Of a DNA stretch of 15,544 nucleotides, positions 6,133-11,935 are shown piece by piece. The notes under the pieces were generated by a model. That model made no database searches, was not told the DNA's origin, and was given only the letters and a program-made list of their open reading frames with translations. The translations under genes and the position numbers were made by a program. Position 1 is the first letter of the stretch. Every line of letters starts with the position of its first letter. Location: the NCBI GenBank assembly GCA_035532475.1, contig DATKQY010000034.1, positions 1-15,544 on the forward strand. Reading direction: 5' to 3'. This DNA is from DATKQY01 sp035532475. GTDB taxonomy: Bacteria > Actinomycetota > Acidimicrobiia > Acidimicrobiales > Bog-793.

Positions 6133-7132
6133 AGCCCTTCGCCGGCTGGGCGAAGAAGGCGGCGAGCGGGGTGGCGTGCGCCGCCTGGCCGAGCAGCTGC
6201 AGCCCGAACGCGTCCTCGATCGTGGCGAGCAGGGAGTAGTGGTTGTAGCCGATCCCCACCCGAAGCCCCCGGCGCACGTGCGGCGCGATCACGAAGGTGG
6301 CGACCCGGCCCCCGCCCCCCGAGCCGGCGACCTTGCCGGAGGCGAGGAGGGCGGAGTTGTCGCTGTCGGACTCGTCCCAGGTGACGAAGAGGGCACCGTT
6401 CTGCTTCCATGCCGCGCTGGCGGTCACCTGGTTGACGAAGCGCGTCAGCCAGGAGGCGGCGACCGTCGCGGCGCAGTCGTGGCCGTCGTTGCACAGGTCC
6501 GGCGTCACCCAGACGAAGCGTGGCACCTTGGCGCCCGGACCCGACAGAAGCGCCGGGAGCCTGCTTTCGGGCACGATGCGCGAGCAGAGGTCGCGGCTCG
6601 AGCGGACATTGTCGTAGTAGCGGAAGGGGTCGTGCTTCGACGCGTAGTCGTTGCCGCCGTACTGGGCGAGGAAGCACGGGCCGGGAGCGCCTTCCATGTA
6701 GGCGCCGAAGGAGATCTTCGCGGCGCCGAGCTGGCTGGCGAGGTTGGGGGCCCGCACGTAGCAGTCGGTGCAGTCGCTCGTGATCCCGAACGTGCTGCCG
6801 CCTGTCAGGGCGAGGTAGTTCGGCAGGCTCGGGTGACTGACGCCGTAGTACTGCGTCGCGAGGGCGTAGCGCTTCGCCAGCGCGGCGAAGCCGGGCGTCG
6901 CGAGCGTCCCGGCGTAGCCGAGGTTCTCCTCGACGACGACGAAGACGTGGCCGAACGCCGGGATGCCGGCGCGCCCGGCGTGCGGACGCCCCGCCGGTGC
7001 CGCCGCGGCCGGCCCGGAGCCGGCGCCGAGCGCGAAGAGCGCGGCGAGGAGGGATGCGCCCGCCGTCGCCGTCGCCGCCCGGCGTTGCCCGCGGCGGAAC
7101 CTCCTACGGCGTCTGTCTCGGATCGCATGCAC
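6131..7132 (-). CDS. Secreted phosphoesterase (PF04185; acid phosphatase / phospholipase C-like)
   Basis: The 333-aa protein opens with an Arg-rich stretch containing RRRF and a hydrophobic segment (about 20-45) ending in Ala-rich sequence, an export signal possibly of the Tat type. The mature part carries family motifs: EEN (68-70), SHPSLPNY (99-106), KHDPF (167-171), NDGHD (215-219), TWDESDSDN (251-259), APH (283-285) and NHYSLLATIEDAFG (297-310). These supply the acidic and His metal ligands of this alkaline-phosphatase-like superfamily, which hydrolyses phosphate esters outside the cell. Exact substrate unknown. Six mature Cys residues suggest disulfides. The GTG at 7132 is chosen because TATCCT lies seven bases upstream; ATG 7159 (nine more residues, no ribosome site) is the alternative. 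It is divergent from tldD. Confidence 0.85.
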   Translation of the reverse strand: MHAIRDRRRRRFRRGQRRAATATAGASLLAALFALGAGSGPAAAAPAGRPHAGRAGIPAFGHVFVVVEENLGYAGTLATPGFAALAKRYALATQYYGVSHPSLPNYLALTGGSTFGITSDCTDCYVRAPNLASQLGAAKISFGAYMEGAPGPCFLAQYGGNDYASKHDPFRYYDNVRSSRDLCSRIVPESRLPALLSGPGAKVPRFVWVTPDLCNDGHDCAATVAASWLTRFVNQVTASAAWKQNGALFVTWDESDSDNSALLASGKVAGSGGGGRVATFVIAPHVRRGLRVGIGYNHYSLLATIEDAFGLQLLGQAAHATPLAAFFAQPAKG

Positions 7133-7139
7133 GGCGCCG

Positions 7140-7145
7140 AGGATA
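7140..7145 (-). promoter_or_regulatory. -10 box TATCCT before the phosphoesterase GTG
   Basis: The hexamer lies on the minus strand, seven bases before the GTG at 7132, the same spacing as the moaC promoter. It supports a leaderless start. If translation instead starts at ATG 7159, this match would be coincidental. Confidence 0.4.
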
Positions 7146-7191
7146 CGGTCCCGGACCATCGGCGGGGCCGCGGGAGCGTTCCGGGCGCGCC

Positions 7192-7201
7192 GATACGATA
7201 C
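7192..7201. promoter_or_regulatory. Overlapping divergent -10 elements (GATACGATAC)
   Basis: The ten bases contain TACGAT on the plus strand (7194-7199) and TATCGT on the minus strand (7195-7200), both TANNNT. They lie between the divergent phosphoesterase and tldD genes. The plus-strand box would give tldD a leader of about 89 bases. Confidence 0.4.
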
Positions 7202-7294
7202 GAGGGCGCCCAGCCGCCACCGCCGACGCGCGGCATCGCCGTCGTGCATCCGGCGAGCGTCGGGCCACCCGCCGAGCAGCAGCAAGGAGCAGCC

Positions 7295-8707
7295 GTGACC
7301 GAGACCGAGACCCCCCTCGTCGATCCGGCCGCCGTCGAGCGGACTCTCGCCGCCGCGCTCGCGAGGGGCGGGGGGTTCGCCGAGGTCTTCGTGGAGGACC
7401 GACGTTCGACGGGGATCTCGCTCGACGACCGGCGCGTCGAGGAGCTCGCCTCCGGGCGCGACCGCGGCGCCGGCGTCCGTGTCGTCGTCGGCGAGACCAC
7501 GGGCTTCGCGCACACGGCCGACCTGAGCGAGCGGGGGCTGCTCGCCGCGGCCGAGGCCGCCGCCGCGGTCGCCCGCTCGGGGGGCCCGGGCGTGCGCACG
7601 GTGGCGCTCGAAGGCCGGGATGTGCCCTCGCCGAGCACGGTCGCGATCGCGCCCGAGACCGTGCCGAAGGCCACCAAGGTCGAGCTGCTGCAGCGGGCCG
7701 ACGAGACGGCCCGCGCCGCGAGCGGCTCGATCGTCCAGGTCTCCGCCGGCTACGGTGACAGCCGGCGCCGCATTCTCGTGGCCAACTCCGACGGCCTGCT
7801 GGTCGGCGACGACCAGGTCCGCACGCGCTTTTCGGTGATGTGCGTCGCCTCGGGCGACACCGGCATGCAGACCGGCTACGAGACGCTCGCGCTGACCGTC
7901 GGCTTCGAGCTGTTCGACCGCTTCGCCGTCGAGGACACGGCCCGACAGGCCGCGGGGCGGGCGCTCGCCAAGCTCTCCGCTCGCCCGGCGCCGTCGGGCG
8001 TCGTGCCGGTCGTGATCAAGAGCGGGACCGGCGGGATCCTGTTCCACGAGGCGTGCGGGCACGGCCTTGAGGCCGACCACATCGTGAAGGACGCCTCGGC
8101 GTACCGCGGCCGCGTCGGCGAGCTCGTGGCGAGCCCGCTCGTCACCCTGGTCGACGACGGCACCTACTCGGACCAGTGGGGCAGCTCCGCCATCGACGAC
8201 GAGGGCAAAGCTGCCCAGCGCAACGTCCTCATCCAAGACGGCGTGCTCACCGACTACATGTGGGACTTCCTCCGGGCCCGGAAGGAGGGGCGCTCCTCGT
8301 CGGGCAACGGCAGGCGCCAGAGCTACCAGCACCTCCCGATGGTGAGGATGACGAACACCTACCTCCTCGCCGGCAGGGACGATCCCGACGAGATCGTCGC
8401 GCAGACCCCCTACGGCGTGTACGTGGCGAAGCTCGGCGGCGGCCAGGTCAACACGGCGACGGGCGACTTCGTGTTCGGCATGACCGAGGCGTACCTGATC
8501 GAGAACGGCCGGGTGACCGAGCCACTGCGTGACGCCAACCTCATCGGCAACGGCCCGGACGTGCTCTCGAAGATCGACGCTGTCGGGAACGACTTCGACA
8601 TGTGCCCGGGGACCTGCGGCAAGGACGGCCAGAGCGTGCCGGTCGGCTGCGGCCAGCCGACGCTTCGCGTGACGGGCGTCACGGTAGGAGGGACCGCCGG
8701 TGCCTGA
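7295..8707 (+). CDS. tldD: TldD, metalloprotease TldD/TldE subunit with active site
   Basis: The 470-aa protein matches the TldD/PmbA family at normal length. It carries the zinc motif HEACGH (251-256) within GILFHEACGHGLEADH. The conserved C-terminal block PGTCGKDGQSVPVG supplies a further Cys ligand. In E. coli TldD and TldE form a heterodimeric cytosolic protease that degrades unfolded peptides threaded into it, matures microcin B17 and cleaves the CcdA antitoxin; TldD holds the zinc. The GTG at 7295 has AAGGAG five bases before it, ruling out the longer open frame upstream. The stop overlaps tldE by eight bases, so the two are translationally coupled. No RiPP precursor or toxin gene lies nearby, so a housekeeping role is inferred. 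Confidence 0.95.
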   Translation: MTETETPLVDPAAVERTLAAALARGGGFAEVFVEDRRSTGISLDDRRVEELASGRDRGAGVRVVVGETTGFAHTADLSERGLLAAAEAAAAVARSGGPGVRTVALEGRDVPSPSTVAIAPETVPKATKVELLQRADETARAASGSIVQVSAGYGDSRRRILVANSDGLLVGDDQVRTRFSVMCVASGDTGMQTGYETLALTVGFELFDRFAVEDTARQAAGRALAKLSARPAPSGVVPVVIKSGTGGILFHEACGHGLEADHIVKDASAYRGRVGELVASPLVTLVDDGTYSDQWGSSAIDDEGKAAQRNVLIQDGVLTDYMWDFLRARKEGRSSSGNGRRQSYQHLPMVRMTNTYLLAGRDDPDEIVAQTPYGVYVAKLGGGQVNTATGDFVFGMTEAYLIENGRVTEPLRDANLIGNGPDVLSKIDAVGNDFDMCPGTCGKDGQSVPVGCGQPTLRVTGVTVGGTAGA

Positions 8708-10043
8708 GCTGCTTGACCTCGCCAGGCGCATTGCCGAGTCGGCCCGCCCGGGCGAGGAGGTCGAGGCGTACGTCTCGTGGCACCGCGACACCGACATCCG
8801 CGTCTACGAGGGCGACGTCGAGTCACTTTCCTCGGCGGAATCGGCGGGGATCGGGGTGCGTGTCGTGTCGGGCGGCCGGCAGGGCTTCGCCTACGTCGGC
8901 AACCTCGACGAGCGCCTGGCGCGTGAGGCCCTCGAGGAGGCGCGCGACAACGCCGGCTTCGCCTCGCCCGACGACCACGTCGGCCTCGCGGCGCCCGACG
9001 GCGTCGCGGCGCAGCCGCTCGAGCTGTGGCGCGACGCCCTGGCGTCGTTCCCGACGGCCGACAAGGTCGCCCTCGCCCTCGACCTCGAGGCCCGCGTGCG
9101 GGCCGGCGACCCGCGGATCCGCCAGGTCGTCAGCACCGACTACGGCGACGGCCAGGCCGAGTCGGCGGTGGCCACCTCGACCGGCATCGCCGTTGCCAGC
9201 CGACGGACGAACTGCTACCTCTCGGCCGACGTGGTCGCCGGGGCGGGCGACGACACCCAGACGGGCGTCGGCTACACGGTCGGCCGGGAGCCCGCCGAGC
9301 TCGACGTCGCGGACGCCGCGGGAGACGCGATCGAGCGGGCGACGCGCCTGCTCGGGGCGAAGAAGCCGAAGAGCGCACGCCTCGACGTCGTGCTCGACCG
9401 CAGGGTGACGGCGACGCTGCTCGCCATCTTGTCGGGGACGCTGTCCGGCGAGGAGGTGGCGAAGGGCCGCTCGCTCTTCGCCGGCCGCATCGGCGAGCAG
9501 GTCGCGACGACCTCGCTCACCCTCGTCGACGACCCCACCAACCCGCTCGCGTTCGGGGCCACCGTCTACGACGCCGAGGGACTGGCCTGCCGCCGCAACG
9601 CCCTCGTCGAGTCGGGCCGGCTGTCCGGGTTCCTCTACGACACCTACTCGGCGCGCCTCGCGGGCACCGCCTCGACCGCCTCGGCGGTGCGGGCCGGGTT
9701 CAAGTCGACCCCGGGCGTCGGTGCTCGCGCCCTCAGCCTCGTGCCGGGCGACGTCGACCAGGAGGCGATGATCGCCGCCGTCGCCAACGGCCTCCTCGTC
9801 CAGGAGGTGAGCGGCGTGCACTCCGGGGTGAACCCCGTGAGCGGCGACTTCTCGGTCGGCGCCGAGGGCCTGCTCATCAGGGAGGGCTCGCTGGCCGAGC
9901 CGGTGCGCGAGATCACGATCGCCTCGACGCTTCAGAAGATGCTGCTCGGCGTCCTCGCCGTCGGCAGCGACGTCGAGTGGCTCCCCGGCGTCGCGTGCGG
10001 CGTCAGCCTGACGCTTGCCGACGTCGCGATGAGCGGGAGCTGA
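8700..10043 (+). CDS. tldE: TldE/PmbA, non-catalytic partner of TldD
   Basis: The 447-aa protein has the TldE/PmbA layout: an N-terminal domain with GIGVRVVSGGRQGFAYVGNL, a middle region, and a C-terminal domain containing SGTLSGEEVAKGRSLFAGRIGE and NPVSGDFSVGAEGL. It lacks the HExxxH zinc motif, as expected for the partner subunit. The GTG start overlaps the tldD stop by eight bases. AGGAGGG about nine bases upstream lies inside the end of tldD. The two products are expected to assemble into one heterodimer in the cytosol. The gene converges on the zinc-ribbon gene 55 bases downstream. Confidence 0.93.
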   Translation: MPELLDLARRIAESARPGEEVEAYVSWHRDTDIRVYEGDVESLSSAESAGIGVRVVSGGRQGFAYVGNLDERLAREALEEARDNAGFASPDDHVGLAAPDGVAAQPLELWRDALASFPTADKVALALDLEARVRAGDPRIRQVVSTDYGDGQAESAVATSTGIAVASRRTNCYLSADVVAGAGDDTQTGVGYTVGREPAELDVADAAGDAIERATRLLGAKKPKSARLDVVLDRRVTATLLAILSGTLSGEEVAKGRSLFAGRIGEQVATTSLTLVDDPTNPLAFGATVYDAEGLACRRNALVESGRLSGFLYDTYSARLAGTASTASAVRAGFKSTPGVGARALSLVPGDVDQEAMIAAVANGLLVQEVSGVHSGVNPVSGDFSVGAEGLLIREGSLAEPVREITIASTLQKMLLGVLAVGSDVEWLPGVACGVSLTLADVAMSGS

Positions 10044-10063
10044 CCGAAGGTCCGCGTCGGCCA

Positions 10064-10078
10064 CCGCCCGCGCGGCGG
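10064..10078. terminator. Short GC hairpin between tldE and ruc
   Basis: CCGCC (10064-10068) pairs with GGCGG (10074-10078) over CGCGC in the 55-base gap between convergent genes. The stem is short and lacks a T-tract, so it is only a weak candidate. Confidence 0.25.
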
Positions 10079-10098
10079 CGTCGCGCCGGGCGCGCTGC

Positions 10099-10500
10099 TC
10101 AGGAGGCCGCGGGGACCGATCTCGCCGGGCTGGTCGACGATGCGCCCGAGCCCGAGCCGTTCGACGATGCGCCCGAGCCGGCGGAGGAGGAGCCCGCGTC
10201 CTTCGTCGCGGAGGTGGCGGGCTCCGCGGGCTTCGACGTCTCCGACGACGAGCTCGGCGTCTCGGCGGGCGCCTTCTGCGCGTCGCCGGCACCGCCCGAG
10301 CCGCTGTGGCCGCCCTTTGTGGTGGTGCGGCTGTCGGTCTTGTAGAAGCCGTTCCCCTTGAAGACGATGCCGACGTTGCCGTAGACCTTGCGCAGCTCGC
10401 CGCCGCATGCGGGGCACGTCGTCAGCGGGTCGTCCTTGAACGACTGCACCACTTCCTGGTGCTTGCCGCAGGATCGACAGGCGTACTCGTAGGTCGGCAT
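10099..10500 (-). CDS. ruc: FmdB-type zinc-ribbon protein, Ruc-like redox-regulated chaperone
   Basis: The 133-aa protein starts with the FmdB zinc ribbon (MPTYEYACRSCG) with Cys pairs at 8/11 and 29/32. FKGNGFYKTD follows (47-56). Residues 60-133 are low-complexity Ser, Ala, Gly and Pro, surely disordered. This is the architecture of mycobacterial Rv0991c/Ruc, reported as an oxidation-activated chaperone with an unstructured C-terminus and co-regulated with HrcA-controlled Hsp60 genes. A CIRCE operator and -10 box lie directly upstream, and moaC and a sepX-like gene lie nearby, both consistent with that assignment. The ATG at 10500 has GGGAGGAGGG just before it. Cytosolic. The FmdB-family call is very secure; Ruc function is inferred from architecture, operator and neighbourhood. 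Confidence 0.85.
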   Translation of the reverse strand: MPTYEYACRSCGKHQEVVQSFKDDPLTTCPACGGELRKVYGNVGIVFKGNGFYKTDSRTTTKGGHSGSGGAGDAQKAPAETPSSSSETSKPAEPATSATKDAGSSSAGSGASSNGSGSGASSTSPARSVPAAS

Positions 10501-10550
10501 CGCCCTCCTCCCGGTTCCGGGCACACACCGGTCGACGGCGCGCACCGTGG

Positions 10551-10577
10551 TTGGCACTCGGCCCTTATGAGTGCCAA
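10551..10577 (-). promoter_or_regulatory. CIRCE operator (HrcA binding site)
   Basis: TTGGCACTC (10551-10559), nine bases, then GAGTGCCAA (10569-10577) is a perfect 9-9-9 inverted repeat matching the CIRCE consensus TTAGCACTC-N9-GAGTGCTAA, with one symmetric change per arm. HrcA represses heat-shock genes through this site. It lies 50 bases before the zinc-ribbon start codon and overlaps the end of a TATACT -10 box, so it covers that gene's transcription start. It is 68 bases from the moaC GTG, which has its own promoter further on. Confidence 0.9.
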
Positions 10578-10582
10578 GTATA
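10577..10582 (-). promoter_or_regulatory. -10 box TATACT of the Ruc-like gene
   Basis: On the minus strand the sequence reads TATACT with its last base shared with the CIRCE element. This is a near-consensus -10, rare in such GC-rich DNA. Transcription would begin inside the operator, about 70 bases before the ATG. No clear -35 was seen. Confidence 0.6.
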
Positions 10583-10632
10583 CCGGGCGCCGCCGCGGGC
10601 GCCCCTGGAGGCCTGCGACGCGGCAGCTCGCA

Positions 10633-10638
10633 TAGACT
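10633..10638 (+). promoter_or_regulatory. -10 box TAGACT of moaC, apparently leaderless
   Basis: The TANNNT hexamer ends seven bases before the GTG at 10646, and no ribosome-binding site lies between. The transcript probably begins at or one base before the start codon. Confidence 0.55.
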
Positions 10639-10645
10639 TCCAGCA

Positions 10646-11149
10646 GTGTCCGAGCGCATCCTCACCGATCTCGACCCATTGGGCCGGGCCCGCATGGTCG
10701 ACGTCGCCCCGCGCGACGCCACTCACCGACGGGCGGTCGCCCGCTGCAAGGTGGAGATGCTGCCCGAGACGACGGCGAAGGTGGCGAGCAACGCCATCTC
10801 CAAGGGCGACGTGCTCGCCGCCGCCCGGGTCGCGGGGATCCAGGCCGCGAAGCGGGCCGCGGATCTCATCCCGCTCTGTCACCCGCTCCTCGTCGGTAGC
10901 GTCAACGTGAACTTCACGATCGGAGACGACCACGTCGAGGTCGAGACCCAGGTCGAGACGTTCGACCGGACGGGCGTCGAGATGGAGGCGCTCACCGCCT
11001 GTGCGGTCGCGGCGCTCACGGTCTACGACATGTGCAAGTCCGCCGACCGCACCATGACGATCGGCGAGCTCCGGCTGTGGGAGAAGTCGGGTGGGCGCTC
11101 GGGGAGCTGGCGCCGGCTCGACGGCGTCGGGGGCGAGCCGACCGCCTGA
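10646..11149 (+). CDS. moaC: MoaC, cyclic pyranopterin monophosphate synthase
   Basis: MoaC works with the radical-SAM enzyme MoaA in the first step of molybdenum cofactor synthesis, converting 3',8-cyclo-GTP to cyclic pyranopterin monophosphate in the cytosol. The 167-aa protein matches at normal length, with KGDVLAAARVAGIQAAKR (53-70), IPLCHPL (75-81), TGVEMEAL (109-116) and YDMCK (127-131). The active-site residues known from E. coli are all present: K53, H79, E112, E114, D128 and K131. The GTG is chosen because a TAGACT box lies seven bases upstream and the protein begins where homologues do. moaA and other cofactor genes are not in the window. The gene is divergent from the Ruc-like gene, and a SepX-like gene follows 150 bases later. 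Confidence 0.95.
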   Translation: MSERILTDLDPLGRARMVDVAPRDATHRRAVARCKVEMLPETTAKVASNAISKGDVLAAARVAGIQAAKRAADLIPLCHPLLVGSVNVNFTIGDDHVEVETQVETFDRTGVEMEALTACAVAALTVYDMCKSADRTMTIGELRLWEKSGGRSGSWRRLDGVGGEPTA

Positions 11150-11246
11150 GCGCGTCGGCGAGCGCGGACTACACGGTGGTCGAACGCCCGGTGACCGGCT
11201 GACCACCGAGGGTGTGAATATCCACCCGCGCGCCGGACGGCTCCGC

Positions 11247-11252
11247 TAGGGT
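11247..11252 (+). promoter_or_regulatory. Candidate -10 box (TAGGGT) for the SepX-like gene
   Basis: A TANNNT hexamer lies 47 bases before the GTG at 11300, in the 150-base gap after moaC. A short inverted repeat GGGTG-N8-CACCC lies upstream near 11209-11226. No -35 is convincing. Confidence 0.3.
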
Positions 11253-11299
11253 CGACCCGACCGCTGGCCATCGAGGCGAAGGCGAGGCGCGCGGACTCG

Positions 11300-11857
11300 G
11301 TGATCGTCGTAATCCTCCTGCTGGTGTGGGTGGTGGCCCTCCTGCCGCTGGCCCTCCGCAAACTCTCCGAGTGGCAGCTCTCCTCGTCGGTCTCCGAGTT
11401 CGACCACCGCACCCGGCTGCTCCGGCGCACCTACCCGGCCATGGCCGCGCGTGCCGCGGCGGGCGGCGGCGTGGACGGAACGGTCGAGGCGGCGGCGCTC
11501 CCCGACGGCACCCGGCGGGCGGCATCGGCGAGGCGGGCGGCGCGTGAGCGGGCCCGGCAGCGGCTGGCGAGGCGCCGGCGGGCACTCGCGATCCTCGCCG
11601 GCACGGCGCTCGGCACCTTCGTGCTCGGAGCGATCCCGGCACTGCGGGTGCTGTGGGACCTCACCGTCGTCGACCTCCTGCTCACCGGCGGCTACGTGGC
11701 GCTGCTCGTCCACTTCCGCCGCCTCGAGACGACCGCCGGCGACGACTGTGACGCCAACGTCCCGCTCCGGGTCGTCGAAGGTGGCCGGCAGCCGGCCACG
11801 ATCACCCCGTTGCCACCTGCCCGGCCGGCCTTCGTCATCCTGGAGGCGATGCGCTGA
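11300..11857 (+). CDS. sepX: SepX/GlpR-like actinobacterial divisome membrane protein
   Basis: The 185-aa protein has an N-terminal membrane segment (2-19), a basic cytoplasmic stretch (20-95) with a RLLRR block (39-43) and an Arg-rich run (72-94), a membrane hairpin (about 96-114 and 118-138), and a soluble tail. This topology and the N-terminal pattern match the actinobacterial SepX/GlpR family (Rv0996 in M. tuberculosis). Those proteins sit at the septum and, in corynebacteria, bind the MoeA/gephyrin-like protein Glp. Position after moaC, with a Ruc-like gene nearby, agrees with the neighbourhood of that family. No moeA/glp gene is present here. The GTG is the first usable start but has only a poor ribosome site. 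Membrane topology is clear; the family call is by pattern and synteny. Confidence 0.65.
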   Translation: MIVVILLLVWVVALLPLALRKLSEWQLSSSVSEFDHRTRLLRRTYPAMAARAAAGGGVDGTVEAAALPDGTRRAASARRAARERARQRLARRRRALAILAGTALGTFVLGAIPALRVLWDLTVVDLLLTGGYVALLVHFRRLETTAGDDCDANVPLRVVEGGRQPATITPLPPARPAFVILEAMR

Positions 11858-11891
11858 GCCGGCGGCGCCCGCTGCCGGCGGGACCTGCTCC

Positions 11892-11912
11892 GCGGCACAT
11901 GGAGCGTGCCGC
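11892..11912. terminator. Hairpin between convergent sepX-like and FUSC genes
   Basis: GCGGCAC (11892-11898) and GTGCCGC (11906-11912) form a perfect seven-pair stem with a seven-base loop in the 78-base gap between two genes that end toward each other. There is no T-tract. It may end transcription in both directions. Confidence 0.45.
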
Positions 11913-11935
11913 ACGCGGCCGCGCGTCGGCGTGGC

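Noticed and set aside
5951..7294. Long upstream extension of the tldD frame
   Set aside because: It is antisense to the DivIVA-like and phosphoesterase genes and has no recognisable domain. AAGGAG five bases before GTG 7295 marks the real start.
7160..8797. Upstream extension of the phosphoesterase frame opposite tldD
   Set aside because: The translation is the low-complexity antisense of tldD. The signal-peptide-like N-terminus begins only near 7132-7159.
10551..10577. CIRCE as an operator for moaC
   Set aside because: moaC has its own -10 box at 10633-10638, well beyond the element. The TATACT overlapping CIRCE points the other way, toward the zinc-ribbon gene.
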